From contig CAIRTK010000015.1 of the NCBI GenBank assembly GCA_903881475.1, positions 1-64,000 of the forward strand: DNA of 64,000 nucleotides. The letters are read 5' to 3'. The notes under the pieces are model-generated. The model worked only from the letters and a program-made list of their open reading frames with translations. It was not told the DNA's origin and did not search any database. How positions within the stretch are numbered: position 1 is the stretch's first letter; each line of letters begins with the position of its first letter. The translations under genes and the position numbers were made by a program. Of the stretch, positions 29,170 through 39,560 are shown one piece after another. The stretch is from an uncultured Opitutia bacterium. Its GTDB lineage: Bacteria; Verrucomicrobiota; Verrucomicrobiia; Opitutales; Opitutaceae.

Positions 29170-31473
29170 ATGCCCTCCGCCCCGCCCGACACCGACGTGC
29201 TGCTCCGCGTCCGCGGCACCGTGCAGGGCGTGGGCTACCGGCCCTTCGTGCACCGCACCGCCACGGGGCTCGGGCTGAACGGCTGGGTGCGCAACGACGC
29301 CGAGGGCGTGCTGATCCGCGCCGCCGGCGATCCCCGCCGGGTCGCGGCGCTCGCCGAGGCCCTGGTGCACGCCGCGCCGCCCGCGGCGGAGGTCACCGCC
29401 CTGGATGAACGGGCGCCCCTTGCCGACGACGCCCCCGCGGGCACCGGCTTCGCCATCGCCCAGAGCGGCCCGGGCGGCGAGATCGCGACCGCCACGCCGC
29501 CCGACCTCGCCCTGTGCGCCGACTGCCGCCGCGAGTTGCTCGACCCCGCCGACCGGCGCCACCGCTATCCGTTCATCAACTGCACGCAGTGCGGCCCGCG
29601 CTATTCGCTCATCGAGCGCCTGCCCTACGACCGGCCGCACACCACCATGCGCGCCTTCCGGATGTGCCCGGACTGCCAGCGCGAATACGACGACCCCGCC
29701 AGCCGCCGCTTCCACGCCGAGCCGAACGCCTGCCCGGCCTGCGGCCCGCATCTCACGCTCACGGATGCCGGCGGCACCATCATCGGCGAGCGCGAGGACG
29801 CCCTCCGCACCACCCGCGTCCTGCTCCGGGCCGGAACCCTCTTCGCCGTCAAGGGTGTCGGCGGCTACCACCTGATGTGCGACGCGACGAACGAGCACGC
29901 CGTGGCCGCGCTGCGCCGCCGCAAGCACCGCGACGAGAAGCCGCTGGCCGTCATGTTCCGCGACCTCGCGCAGCTGCGGACGTTCGCCGACGTTTCGCCC
30001 GCTGCGGCTAACCTGCTCCTCTCGCCGGCCGCTCCCATCGTGCTGGTGCCGCGCCGCGCCGGCACCGCCCTGGCTCCCGGCATCGCCCCGGGCAACCCGT
30101 GGGTCGGCGCCCTGCTGCCCTCCGCGCCGCTGCACGTGCTGCTGCTGGAATCCCTCGACCGGCCCCTCGTCGCGACCAGCGCCAACCTTTCCGAGGAGCC
30201 CATCTGCACGGACGACACCGACGCCCGCCGGCGGCTCGCTGGCATCGCCGATCTGTTCCTCAGCCACAACCGGCCCATCGCCCGGCCCGTGGATGACTCG
30301 GTCATCCGGCTCACCGGCAACCACACGCCCATCCTCCTGCGCCGCGCGCGCGGCTATGCCCCGGCCCCGCTGGCCCTGCCCGGCCGGCTCTCCGCCCCGG
30401 TACTATGCGTCGGCGGCCAGATGAAGGCCACCGTGGCGGTCGCCACCGGCAACCAGGTCGTGCTGAGCCCCCACCTGGGCGACCTGGAAAACGTGGCGAC
30501 CCTCCGCGTGTTTGAGCAGACGATCGCCACCCTGGGCCAGCTCCAGGGCGCCCGGTTTTCGGCTGTCGTGCATGACCAGCATCCGGACTATTCATCAACC
30601 CGGTACGCGGCCCAGCTCGGCCTGCCGTGCATCGGCGTGCAGCATCACCTCGCCCATGTGCTCGCCTGCCTGCTCGAGCATGGCGAGCCGGCCAACGACG
30701 TGCTCGGCATCGCCTGGGATGGCACGGGCCATGGTCCGGACGGCACCGTCTGGGGCGGCGAATTCCTGCTCCTCCGGCACAATCAGGCCGAGCGCTTCGC
30801 CCGGCTGCGGCCGTTCCGGCTCGCGGGCAGCGCGGCGGCGGTCCGCGACGGCCGCCGGGTGGCGCTGGGCCTCGCCCATGAGATGGGCTCGCTGCGCGAA
30901 ATGGCGGCATATCTTCGTTTCTCCCACCGCGACACGGCGCTCCTCGGCGCGCTGCTCGAACAGCGCCTCAACTCTCCACTGTGCTCCAGCGCCGGCCGGC
31001 TGTTCGATGCGTTCGGCGCGCTGCTCAGCCTCGGGCAGCTCAACGCCTTCGAGGGCCAGCTGCCGCTCGCCGTCGAGGCGGCCGCGACCGCGGCGCCCCG
31101 CTCGGACCGCGCCCTCCCCTTTCCGGTCGTGCGCGCCGCCACGCCGGGCGCCCGGCTCGACATCGACTGGCGCCCCGCCGTCGAGCAGGTGCTGCGCCCG
31201 GGCCGCGATGCGGCCGACGACGCGGCCGCCCTGCACCGCGGCCTCGCCCGGGCGATGGTGGACGTGGCCCGGCAGGCCGGCGCCGGCACCGTCGTGCTCA
31301 CCGGCGGCTGCTTTCAGAACGCCCTGCTCCACTCCCTCTCCGCCGCGGCGCTCACCGCCGCCGGTTTCCGTGTGCTGTTCCACCAGCGCCTGTCCCCGAA
31401 CGACAACTCCATCGCCGCCGGCCAGGCCCTCGCCGCGCTCTGGCAGGTCACGTCCGTCACCCTCCCCGCATGA
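29170..31473 (+). CDS. hypF: Carbamoyltransferase HypF
   Basis: Acylphosphatase-like VRGTVQGVGYRPFVHR; zinc motifs CADCRRELLDP, CTQCGPRYS, CPDCQREYDDP, CPACGPH; C-terminal LTGGCFQN. Confidence 0.95.
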   Translation: MPSAPPDTDVLLRVRGTVQGVGYRPFVHRTATGLGLNGWVRNDAEGVLIRAAGDPRRVAALAEALVHAAPPAAEVTALDERAPLADDAPAGTGFAIAQSGPGGEIATATPPDLALCADCRRELLDPADRRHRYPFINCTQCGPRYSLIERLPYDRPHTTMRAFRMCPDCQREYDDPASRRFHAEPNACPACGPHLTLTDAGGTIIGEREDALRTTRVLLRAGTLFAVKGVGGYHLMCDATNEHAVAALRRRKHRDEKPLAVMFRDLAQLRTFADVSPAAANLLLSPAAPIVLVPRRAGTALAPGIAPGNPWVGALLPSAPLHVLLLESLDRPLVATSANLSEEPICTDDTDARRRLAGIADLFLSHNRPIARPVDDSVIRLTGNHTPILLRRARGYAPAPLALPGRLSAPVLCVGGQMKATVAVATGNQVVLSPHLGDLENVATLRVFEQTIATLGQLQGARFSAVVHDQHPDYSSTRYAAQLGLPCIGVQHHLAHVLACLLEHGEPANDVLGIAWDGTGHGPDGTVWGGEFLLLRHNQAERFARLRPFRLAGSAAAVRDGRRVALGLAHEMGSLREMAAYLRFSHRDTALLGALLEQRLNSPLCSSAGRLFDAFGALLSLGQLNAFEGQLPLAVEAAATAAPRSDRALPFPVVRAATPGARLDIDWRPAVEQVLRPGRDAADDAAALHRGLARAMVDVARQAGAGTVVLTGGCFQNALLHSLSAAALTAAGFRVLFHQRLSPNDNSIAAGQALAALWQVTSVTLPA

Positions 31474-31483
31474 ATCCGCCCTA

Positions 31484-31556
31484 TCGTTCGCTTTCTCGGT
31501 CTCCTAATCGTTCTCCTCTCTGAGCGGACCGAGAACGAGAAGGATTACGAGAACGA
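31484..31556. repeat. Imperfect inverted repeat between hypF and hypC
   Basis: tcgttcgctttctcggtctcctaatcgttctc / gagaacgagaaggattacgagaacgag. Confidence 0.5.
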
Positions 31557-31601
31557 GTCCATACCCCAACCGTCCTTTCCACCCCAAAACCCCTCCCTCC
31601 C

Positions 31602-31871
31602 ATGTGCCTCGCCGTTCCCGGCAAAGTCGTTGAAATCATCGGTGACGATCCCCTGCTCCGCTCCGCGAAGGTCAGCTTCGCCGGCGTCATCAAGCTCGTC
31701 AGCCTCACCTGCACGCCCGACGCCCGCCTCGGCGACTTCGTGCTCGTCCACGTCGGCGTCGCCATCAGCGTCATCGATGCCCAGGAGGCCGAGGAAACCT
31801 TCCGCTACCTCCGCGCGATGGGCGAACTCGACGGTCTCGACGCCGCGGTCGCCGCCGCCTCCCCGCCATGA
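31602..31871 (+). CDS. hypC: Hydrogenase maturation chaperone HypC
   Basis: [16 protein letters not shown]...[23 protein letters not shown]. Confidence 0.93.
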   Translation: MCLAVPGKVVEIIGDDPLLRSAKVSFAGVIKLVSLTCTPDARLGDFVLVHVGVAISVIDAQEAEETFRYLRAMGELDGLDAAVAAASPP

Positions 31872-32980
31872 AATACGTCGACGAATACCGCAGTGCCGCC
31901 CTCGTCCACCAGCTGGCCGCCGCGATTGCGCGCACTGCGACGCGGCCGTGGACCCTGATGGAGATCTGTGGCGGGCAGACCCACGCCATCGTCAAGTTCG
32001 GCCTCGACGACCTGCTGCCCAAGACGATCACGCTGGTCCACGGCCCGGGCTGCCCGGTGTGCGTGACCAGCGCCGAGCTGATCGACCAGGCGGTCGCGCT
32101 CGCGCTGCACCACGGCGCGATCCTGTGCTCGTTCGGCGACATGCTGCGCGTGCCGGGCAACGGCATCGATCTCCTGACCGCCAAGGCCCGCGGCGCCGAC
32201 GTGCGCATCGTCTATTCCCCGCTGGACGCGGTCACGATCGCCCGGGAGAACCCCGCGAAGCCGGTAGTTTTCTTCGCCGTCGGTTTTGAGACCACCGCCC
32301 CGGCCAACGCCCTCGCGGTGCTCCGCGCCGAGCGCGAGCATGTCGTAAATTTCTCCATCCTGACCTCGCACGTCCTCGTGCCGCCCGCCATGCGCGCGAT
32401 CCTCGGCTCCCCGGAAAACCTCGTGCAGGGCTTCCTCGCCGCCGGCCACGTCTGCGCCATCATGGGCACCGGGGAATACGGCCCGATTGCCCGCGAGTTC
32501 GGGGCGCCGATCATCATCACGGGCTTCGAGCCGGTGGACATCATGGAAGGCATCCTCCTCTGCGTGCAGCAGCTCGAGGCCGGCCGCGCCGAGATCGCGA
32601 ACGCCTACACGCGCGCCGTGCGGCCCGAGGGTAACGCGAGTGCGCGGCGGCTCGTCGAGCAGGTCTTCGAGGTCTGCGACCGCGACTGGCGCGGCCTCGG
32701 GGTCATCCCCCAAAGCGGCCTGGCCGTGCGCCCGGCCTACGCGGCGTATGACGCGACCCGGCGCTTCCCGCTCGAAAGGACCACCGCGGCGGGCGCGACG
32801 GAATGCATCAGCGGCGCGATCATGCGCGGCGTGAAAAAGCCGCACGACTGCCCGGCCTTCGGCACGCGCTGCACGCCCGAACATCCGCTGGGTGCGCCCA
32901 TGGTCTCCAGCGAAGGCGCCTGCGCGGCCTATTACCGCTACCGGCACCGGCTCGGGGCGGCCGCCGTCCCTGCCGCCTGA
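31868..32980 (+). CDS. hypD: Hydrogenase maturation protein HypD
   Basis: [54 protein letters not shown] overlap with hypC. Confidence 0.95.
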   Translation: MKYVDEYRSAALVHQLAAAIARTATRPWTLMEICGGQTHAIVKFGLDDLLPKTITLVHGPGCPVCVTSAELIDQAVALALHHGAILCSFGDMLRVPGNGIDLLTAKARGADVRIVYSPLDAVTIARENPAKPVVFFAVGFETTAPANALAVLRAEREHVVNFSILTSHVLVPPAMRAILGSPENLVQGFLAAGHVCAIMGTGEYGPIAREFGAPIIITGFEPVDIMEGILLCVQQLEAGRAEIANAYTRAVRPEGNASARRLVEQVFEVCDRDWRGLGVIPQSGLAVRPAYAAYDATRRFPLERTTAAGATECISGAIMRGVKKPHDCPAFGTRCTPEHPLGAPMVSSEGACAAYYRYRHRLGAAAVPAA

Positions 32981-33036
32981 AGACCGCGCCGCAGTCCACC
33001 ATCGGCCCGGCAGCTCGGTTTCGCCCTCCCGTTGGT

Positions 33037-33072
33037 GGCAATATCTGCGGACTGATAGCCAACGGAGGCTGA
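33037..33072 (+). promoter_or_regulatory. 21-bp-pitch repeat pair upstream of DoxX-DUF3419-UbiA cassette
   Basis: GGCAATATCTGCGGA-CTGATA-GCCAACGGAGGCTGA. Confidence 0.6.
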
Positions 33073-33156
33073 GACCGCGGGACCGCCGGGACGTATACTC
33101 GGATCACGCTGCACGGCCGGGCGCGATCGCGGCCCAACTTCAACCCAAGGTTTCCC

Positions 33157-33522
33157 ATGCCTCCGCTCCTCCTTCTCCGCGTGGCCGTCGCGCTCGTGTG
33201 GCTGTACGAGGGCCTGTGGTGCAAAATCCTCGGGCGCATGCCGCACCAGCAGTCGATCGTCGAATCCGTACCGGCGCTCAGCGGGCCGTTCGCGCGGTTC
33301 TTCCTCAGCTCCCTCGGCTACCTGGAGTGCGCCTTCGCCGTCTGGGTCCTCACCGGCCTGTGGCCGTGGTGGGCCGCGCTGGCCCAGACCGTCATTCTCG
33401 TGGCGATGAACAGCGTCGGACTCTCGTTCGCCCGCCAGCATATTCACGATCCCATCGGGATGGTCCTGAAAAACTTCGTCCTGATCCTGCTGCTGTGGGT
33501 GGCGGCGGGCTATCCCGCCTAG
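33157..33522 (+). CDS. DoxX-like small membrane protein
   Basis: MPPLLLLRVAVALVWLYEGLWCKILGRMPHQQSIVESVPAL...LGYLECAFAVWVLTGLWPWWAALAQTVILVAMN. Confidence 0.65.
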   Translation: MPPLLLLRVAVALVWLYEGLWCKILGRMPHQQSIVESVPALSGPFARFFLSSLGYLECAFAVWVLTGLWPWWAALAQTVILVAMNSVGLSFARQHIHDPIGMVLKNFVLILLLWVAAGYPA

Positions 33523-33533
33523 GAGGCACCATC

Positions 33534-34412
33534 ATGTCCGAGACCCATTGGCAGAGCGGACGGCTGGATGGGTTCCGTGGGCCGAAGGCCCTGCTGTTCG
33601 GCCGGGTCTATGAGGACTCCGCCATCGAGGCCGGGGTATTCCCGGCGGGCGGACGCATCGCCTGCATCGCCTCGGCCGGCTGCACCGCCCTCGATCTGTC
33701 CCACCAGCATGCAGTGACCGCCGTCGACCTCAACCCGGTGCAACTCGCCTACGCGCAACGCCGGGCCGCCGGTGCGCCGCCCGAGGAGGGCGTCGCGGAA
33801 CGCTGGATGGCCCGGGGCCGGCTCGGGTTGCGACTCGTGGGCTGGTCGCCGGAACGGCTGGAGACCTTTCTGGGGCTGGCCGACCCCGCCGCCCAGTCCG
33901 CCTTCTGGCGCGACCGCCTCGATACGCGCGGGTTTCGCCTGGTCGTGGACAACGTCCTGCGGCTCACTCTGCTGAGCGCCATCTATGCCGCCCCGCTGCT
34001 GCAGGTGCTGCCCGTTCCGTTCGGGCCGGTGCTGCGGTCCCGCCTACAACGCGGCTGGTCGCGGCACGCCAACCGCTCCAATCCCTACGCCCGGGCCCTG
34101 CTCCTCGGCGACCTGACCCCGCCGGGCCGGCCGGCCGGCTCGCCGATCCGGTTCGTCTGCTCCGACATGGCGGAGTTCCTAGAGTCCTGTCCGCCGGGGT
34201 CCTTCGACGGATTTTCGTTTTCCAACATTCTGGACGGGGCCGGGCCGGCCTACCGGGCCCGGCTCTTCCGGGCCGCGAGCCGCGCCGGGACCAAGGCCAG
34301 CATGATGGTCCACCGGAGTTTCGCGGAGCCCGACCCGGACATGAAATGGAACCTGGCGGCGAACGACCGCTCCCTCCTCTGGGGCGTGGTGTCCGTCGTG
34401 CCGCTCCACTGA
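33534..34412 (+). CDS. DUF3419/BtaA-like SAM-dependent transferase
   Basis: LLFGRVYEDSAIEAGVFPAGGRIACIASAGCTALDLSHQHAVTAVDLNPVQLAYAQRR...FDGFSFSNILDGAGPAYRARLFRAASRAG. Confidence 0.75.
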   Translation: MSETHWQSGRLDGFRGPKALLFGRVYEDSAIEAGVFPAGGRIACIASAGCTALDLSHQHAVTAVDLNPVQLAYAQRRAAGAPPEEGVAERWMARGRLGLRLVGWSPERLETFLGLADPAAQSAFWRDRLDTRGFRLVVDNVLRLTLLSAIYAAPLLQVLPVPFGPVLRSRLQRGWSRHANRSNPYARALLLGDLTPPGRPAGSPIRFVCSDMAEFLESCPPGSFDGFSFSNILDGAGPAYRARLFRAASRAGTKASMMVHRSFAEPDPDMKWNLAANDRSLLWGVVSVVPLH

Positions 34413-34416
34413 ACCG

Positions 34417-35334
34417 ATGAAAACCTCCCCCTACTGGCGCGGTGTCTGGCAGCTGGCGGATCCCCGGCTCACGCTGGCTTCGCTCAGCTCGCTGCTGATC
34501 GGCACCGCTGCCGCCGCGCGCGCCGGCCCGATCCGCGTCGGTTGGCTGGTGGCGACGGTCGCGGGTATCGTCGCGCTCGAGATCGCCAAGAACGCCTCCG
34601 GGGAGATCACGGACTTTGACTCGGGCGCCGACGGCGCCGTCACCGCCGACGACCGCAGTCCGTTCTCCGGCGGCCGCCGTGTGATCGTGGACGGACTGCT
34701 GACACGGACCGAAACGCGGACCATTGCCGCGATCACGTACGGACTCGGCATCGGAACGGGCCTCGTGATCGCCGGCTGGTGCGAACCGCGCATCCTGTGG
34801 ATCGGCGTGGCCGGCACGGCGCTCGCGTGGCTGTATGCCGGGTTTCCCTGCCGGCTGGCCTACCGCGGATTCGGCGAGCTGGCCGTGGCCATCGCCTATG
34901 GCCCGCTGATTTGCTCCGGCGCGTATCTGGTCCAGCGCCACACGCTGCCATCAGGAGTAATCCTGCTCTCCCTTCCGGTCGGGCTCCTGATCGCGGGCTT
35001 CCTCTGGATCAACGAATTTCCGGACTACAAGGCGGACCTCGCCGCCGGGAAACTCAACCTCGTGGCGCGGCTCGGCCGGCCGCGCGCGAGCCACTGGTTC
35101 GCGGCGATCATCTTCATCGCGTTCGCGATCCAGGTCCTGCTGCCGGCCTGCGCCTTTCCCCGCGGCGTCTGGTTCGGCTTGGTGGGTATTCCATTTGCCT
35201 GGGCCGCGGCCCGGCGGGCGATCCGGTCCCCGGATGCCACCGGCCGGATCATCCACGCGCAGCGCTGGACCTTGGAAAGTTTTGTCATCCTTTCCCTCGG
35301 AACCGCCGCCGGTCTGATGCTCACGCCCAGGTAG
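34417..35334 (+). CDS. UbiA-family prenyltransferase (MenA-like)
   Basis: Multi-TM; NASGEITDFDSGADGAVTADDRSPFSGGRRVIVDGLL...LWINEFPDYKADLAAGKLNLVARLG (Asp-rich motifs). Confidence 0.8.
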   Translation: MKTSPYWRGVWQLADPRLTLASLSSLLIGTAAAARAGPIRVGWLVATVAGIVALEIAKNASGEITDFDSGADGAVTADDRSPFSGGRRVIVDGLLTRTETRTIAAITYGLGIGTGLVIAGWCEPRILWIGVAGTALAWLYAGFPCRLAYRGFGELAVAIAYGPLICSGAYLVQRHTLPSGVILLSLPVGLLIAGFLWINEFPDYKADLAAGKLNLVARLGRPRASHWFAAIIFIAFAIQVLLPACAFPRGVWFGLVGIPFAWAAARRAIRSPDATGRIIHAQRWTLESFVILSLGTAAGLMLTPR

Positions 35335-35353
35335 CGTCAGCAATCACGGAGGA

Positions 35354-35467
35354 GTGGCCACCAAATGGCCCAAGGGCTCGGGGACTGCGAAGGAGCTACC
35401 ATTGCGCCTGTAGGCGCGCGGGAGATTCGAGCCGGAGCCTTGGAACCCTTGTGCCTTTTCATGGCCA
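35354..35467. repeat. Dispersed palindromic repeat family A, copy 4
   Basis: gtggccaccaaatggcccaaggg...accattgcgcctgtaggcgcgcgggagattcgagccggagccttggaacccttgtgccttttcatggccac. Confidence 0.85.
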
Positions 35468-35521
35468 CTCTCCGCTCCGGCTCGTGACTCAAACCACGTC
35501 AACTGTGTCAATGAAACTGCC

Positions 35522-36580
35522 CTAGCAGATCCGCGGCAGCTGCTCACCGCTGAGGCGGTCCACGATCCGCTCGGAGCCGATGATGCTCCGCAGCGTCACC
35601 TGCCCGGCCGGACCCGCGGACACCCGGCCGATGATCGCCGGCGCGCCACCCGGCGCCGTCCGCCGCAGGATGCGCAGCGCCCGCTCGGCCTGCGCCTCGG
35701 GCAGCAGGCACACGAACCGGCCCTCGTTGGCCACATAGTAGGGATCCAGCCCGAGAATCTCGCAGGCGCCCTGCACGATCTCGGACACCGGCACCTGCGC
35801 GCTGTCCATCGCGATGGCCACGCCGGCCGCCTCCGCGAGTTCCACCAGCGCCGTCGCCAGTCCCCCGCGGGTGAGGTCGCGCAGGCAATGGATTTCCAAG
35901 TCCGCGCCGAGGAGCGCCTGCACCGGCGCCACGAGCGGGGCGCAGTCGCTTTGGATTTCGCTCTCGAAACTGAGGCCCGCGCGCGTCGCCATGATGGCGA
36001 TGCCGTGCCGCCCGATGTCGCCGCTCAGGATGATGGCGTCGCCCGGCCGGATGCACGACGGCGCCACCGTCCGCGCCGTCTCGATCACGCCCACGCCGGC
36101 GGTGGTCACATAAAGCCCGTCACCCTTCCCGCGCTCCACCACCTTGGTGTCGCCGGTCACGATGCTCACGCCGGCGGCCCGCGCGGCGTCGCGCATTGAG
36201 GCCACCACGCGTTCCAGGGTCGCGATCGGCAGGCCCTCCTCGAGGATGAAGCCCGCGCTCAGCCACTGCGGCCGGGCGCCGCACATGCACAGGTCGTTGA
36301 CGGTGCCGTTGACGGCCAGGTGGCCGATGTCACCGCCGGGAAAAAACAGCGGGCTCACCACATGGCTGTCGGTGGTGAACGCCAGCCGCCCGCCCACCGC
36401 CGGCAACACCGCACCGTCATGCTGGGCGTCGAGCGCGGGATTGGCGAAGGCCGGCCGGAAAACCCGGTCGATCAGCTCCTGCGTCAGACGTCCGCCGCCG
36501 CCATGACCCATGGTGATCTCGGTCCGGTGCGGGAGCGGCACGGGACACTGGAGACCGGCAAGGGAGGTCGGGGCGGCCAT
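35522..36580 (-). CDS. hypE: Hydrogenase expression/formation protein HypE
   Basis: [20 protein letters not shown]...[39 protein letters not shown]...; C-terminal PRIC. Confidence 0.95.
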   Translation of the reverse strand: MAAPTSLAGLQCPVPLPHRTEITMGHGGGGRLTQELIDRVFRPAFANPALDAQHDGAVLPAVGGRLAFTTDSHVVSPLFFPGGDIGHLAVNGTVNDLCMCGARPQWLSAGFILEEGLPIATLERVVASMRDAARAAGVSIVTGDTKVVERGKGDGLYVTTAGVGVIETARTVAPSCIRPGDAIILSGDIGRHGIAIMATRAGLSFESEIQSDCAPLVAPVQALLGADLEIHCLRDLTRGGLATALVELAEAAGVAIAMDSAQVPVSEIVQGACEILGLDPYYVANEGRFVCLLPEAQAERALRILRRTAPGGAPAIIGRVSAGPAGQVTLRSIIGSERIVDRLSGEQLPRIC

Positions 36581-36591
36581 GGCGGGAAAGT

Positions 36592-38364
36592 TCAGGTGGC
36601 GGCGGCACGGAAGCTGCGCCAGCGGCCCGGCGGCAGCAGGGCCAGCGCAATGAGCGCGACCTGGACCAGGACGAAAGAGAGCAGCCCGTAGAACGCGGCG
36701 CTTGTGAAGCCGTAGCTGTGGAGGCCGACGCCCAGCATGTTGGTGCCGAACCAGCTCCAGGCCGTGACGATGTTGCCGAACACCGCGAGGGCCATCAGCC
36801 CGCGCTGGCGGACCAGCCCGCCCCAGCGGGCGTGGAGGATGACGGCATTCCAGATGACGATGATCAGCGCGCCGTTCTCCTTCGGATCCCACCCCCAGAA
36901 GCGGCCCCAGGACTGGTCGGCCCAGATGCCGCCGAGGACGGTGCCGACGAAGCTGAAGAAGGTCGCGAAGCAGACGATCCCGTAAACCATCCGGGCCAGC
37001 GAGTCCGCCGTGGCCGCATCGAGCGAGCGGGTGAGCACGCCGCGCAGGATGTAGATGATCGCCAGGAAGCCCGCGAGAAACGTGGAGGCGTAGCCGATGG
37101 TCACCGTGACCACATGCGTCGCCAGCCAGAAGTTCGAGTCGAGCACGGCCCGCATCATTTCGAGGGTGTCACCGCTGAGCGACAGATGGTGCGCGATCAC
37201 CAGCGTGCTGAAGCCGATGAGCGAGCCGGCCGCGCCCGCCACCGCGCGGCGGTCGAGCCGCTCCAGGATGAGGCAGAGTCCGACCGCGCCCCACCCGATG
37301 AACAGCGCCGAGGAATAAAGATTGGTCACGGGCGGGCGGCCTTCGAGCCACATGCGCGCCAGGATGCCGAGGGTCGTCAGCGCAAACGCCAGCTCCATCA
37401 GCCCGAGCGCCGTGCGCCCGAGAATGTCGGGCCATTTCAGCCACGAGACCACCGCGCAGAGAAACGCGACGACATACAGGACCAGGCTGGAATAAAACGG
37501 CTCAGCCCGGTTGAAGAGCGCCTCGAGCGCGCACTTGCGCATCACCGGGGCGAAGGAAGCCGTCAGGCTGGCGGCGTAATCGCGGACGACCGCATTGAAG
37601 GCCTCCGGATCGCCGGCCACCCAGGCCCGGCCCATCGCCGTATACTGCCGCACGGCCGGATCCACGCCGGCCCCGAGGGCCGCCGAGGCCAGCAGCGAGC
37701 GGCCCGCCGTCCGCCAGTCCGGCGTACCGGAAGCGGGTGGAACCACGCGCAGCACGCTGAACGAGTCCATGGTCTCGAAGACCGGGCGCGCGGCGGGCAG
37801 CTGCGCAGCCGACGCGAGCAGCGCGGGAAAATCGGGGCTGTCCGGCGCCTGCAGGCTGAACTTGAGGTGATCGTAAAGCAGCAGGTGTTCCCGCAGTTCC
37901 TCGACCGCGCGCTGGAACGTGGTGCGCTCCGCGGCTTCCACCGGCGCGGCCAGCTGCGCCTGGCGGTCCAGCTCGGCCAGCCCCGGCCGCAGCTGGGCAA
38001 AGGCAAACCGCACCCCGCCGTCCCCGTCGGCCGGCGAGAGGTTGAAGAGCGAAAGCACATCGGCGTTGTCGATGCGGATCATCCGGCAGGCGTCAGCCGT
38101 GGCCGGCTGGAAAAGCACGGTCAGCAGCCACTCGTGCGGCGTCAGCGAGCGGCCGTCCGGCGTGGCCACGCGCTGGCGGCCCTGCAGCAGGAGCAGCGTG
38201 TTGCGCGCGACGGAATCCATCGGCTTCAGGCGGCCGTCCGCGAGGACGGGCAGCCGGCCGAACGCCGCGAGGTCGAAGCCGCGCCGCCTCGGCTCGGGCC
38301 AGAGCGTGCAGGCGAGGCCGAGCAGCGCGAAAACGGCGACGATGGCGGGAAGTTTGGTCTTCAT
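36592..38364 (-). CDS. ccsA: Cytochrome c biogenesis protein CcsA/CcsB (ResC-like)
   Basis: [40 protein letters not shown] (WWD-type motif), multiple TM helices. Confidence 0.92.
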   Translation of the reverse strand: MKTKLPAIVAVFALLGLACTLWPEPRRRGFDLAAFGRLPVLADGRLKPMDSVARNTLLLLQGRQRVATPDGRSLTPHEWLLTVLFQPATADACRMIRIDNADVLSLFNLSPADGDGGVRFAFAQLRPGLAELDRQAQLAAPVEAAERTTFQRAVEELREHLLLYDHLKFSLQAPDSPDFPALLASAAQLPAARPVFETMDSFSVLRVVPPASGTPDWRTAGRSLLASAALGAGVDPAVRQYTAMGRAWVAGDPEAFNAVVRDYAASLTASFAPVMRKCALEALFNRAEPFYSSLVLYVVAFLCAVVSWLKWPDILGRTALGLMELAFALTTLGILARMWLEGRPPVTNLYSSALFIGWGAVGLCLILERLDRRAVAGAAGSLIGFSTLVIAHHLSLSGDTLEMMRAVLDSNFWLATHVVTVTIGYASTFLAGFLAIIYILRGVLTRSLDAATADSLARMVYGIVCFATFFSFVGTVLGGIWADQSWGRFWGWDPKENGALIIVIWNAVILHARWGGLVRQRGLMALAVFGNIVTAWSWFGTNMLGVGLHSYGFTSAAFYGLLSFVLVQVALIALALLPPGRWRSFRAAAT

Positions 38365-38365
38365 G

Positions 38366-39556
38366 TCAGGAGGCCTTCGGTTGCGCCGCAGCGGCGGTGG
38401 CGGTGGCGCGCCGGCGCGCAAACCCGAGGAGATGGATGAGGAACTGCACGGCAAGGCCGAGGGCGATCAGCCCGCAGGCGGCGTAGGGCACCGTCCAAGC
38501 CGGGTTGCGCACCACCTGAAGGACGGAGGTGCGGTCGTTGTTGTCGTAGCCGGCCTGGTAGAACGCGCGGCCCGCAAACCGCAGCGGGCTGTTCATGTAG
38601 ATGCGGACCTGCCGGTCCTCGCGGCCGTCGTCGCTGCGCAGCCGGATCGTGCTGGCAAAATCCTTTGGGATCGACGTGCCGGGATACACGTCGTGGGTGA
38701 ACTTCAGCAGCGTGATCGCCACCGGGAAATAGTCCCGCTTGGCCCGCAGGGAAACCTGCCACGTCCGGCCCTGGTAGGCGAAGGCCTGCGGCGACACCAG
38801 CAGGGACGAGACCAAGACCGTGCCGATCAACCCGTCGGTGCCCCGAATCTCGATGAAGGCGGTGGGCCAGTTGCTTTCGTTCGGCTTGTAGGTGACGGGA
38901 GCCGGCTGCACGGTGATCTCCGTGCCGTCGCCGAGGGTCGCGACCGGGGCCGGGGCATCCGTGGTCGCGTTGCGCATGCGGAGCATAGCGTTCGGATAAT
39001 AGGCCGTGGCCCGGAGCGTGAACGGCAGCCGCGGGTGCTGAATCTCCGCCCGTTCCTCGACCCAGACGGACGGGATGGCGACCACCTCGTCATAGCGCGG
39101 GTCCGTGGTGTCGGCGACGGCGAGTTCCGTCTCGCGGAAGCTCTCGGCATAATGCTTGGTCTGGCCCACATCGAGGCGCATCTGGCTGTCCCGCTGCCAC
39201 AGGCCCGACACGCCCTCGCCAATCAGCAGGAGGATGAGCCCGATGTGCGTGAGCCAGATGCCGCAGTTTTTCCAGGCGAGCCGGAAGCGCGTGCAGTGCG
39301 CCGCGAGGAGGTTGGCCAGCAGCACGCCGCCGAGCAGGTAACCGCCGGGAAACACCGGCACCGAGTACGGCGTGCCGGCGATGCGCGTGAGGACGAAGAA
39401 GGAGTGGAAATATTTTTCCTGCACGCCCCAGACCCCGAGGTGCACCTGGTCAAGCGTGGCGGCGAAGACCATCAGGATCGACAGCACGAGCAGGAAGACC
39501 GTGAGGCGGATCGAGGCCAGGGTGGCGAGCAGCGACTTGAAAAATGTCCGGGTCAT
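38366..39556 (-). CDS. resB: ResB-like cytochrome c biogenesis protein
   Basis: MTRTFFKSLLATLASIRLTVFLLVLSILMVFAATLDQVHLGVWGVQEKYFHSFFV...; immediately upstream of ccsA. Confidence 0.88.
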   Translation of the reverse strand: MTRTFFKSLLATLASIRLTVFLLVLSILMVFAATLDQVHLGVWGVQEKYFHSFFVLTRIAGTPYSVPVFPGGYLLGGVLLANLLAAHCTRFRLAWKNCGIWLTHIGLILLLIGEGVSGLWQRDSQMRLDVGQTKHYAESFRETELAVADTTDPRYDEVVAIPSVWVEERAEIQHPRLPFTLRATAYYPNAMLRMRNATTDAPAPVATLGDGTEITVQPAPVTYKPNESNWPTAFIEIRGTDGLIGTVLVSSLLVSPQAFAYQGRTWQVSLRAKRDYFPVAITLLKFTHDVYPGTSIPKDFASTIRLRSDDGREDRQVRIYMNSPLRFAGRAFYQAGYDNNDRTSVLQVVRNPAWTVPYAACGLIALGLAVQFLIHLLGFARRRATATAAAAQPKAS

Positions 39557-39560
39557 GGGT

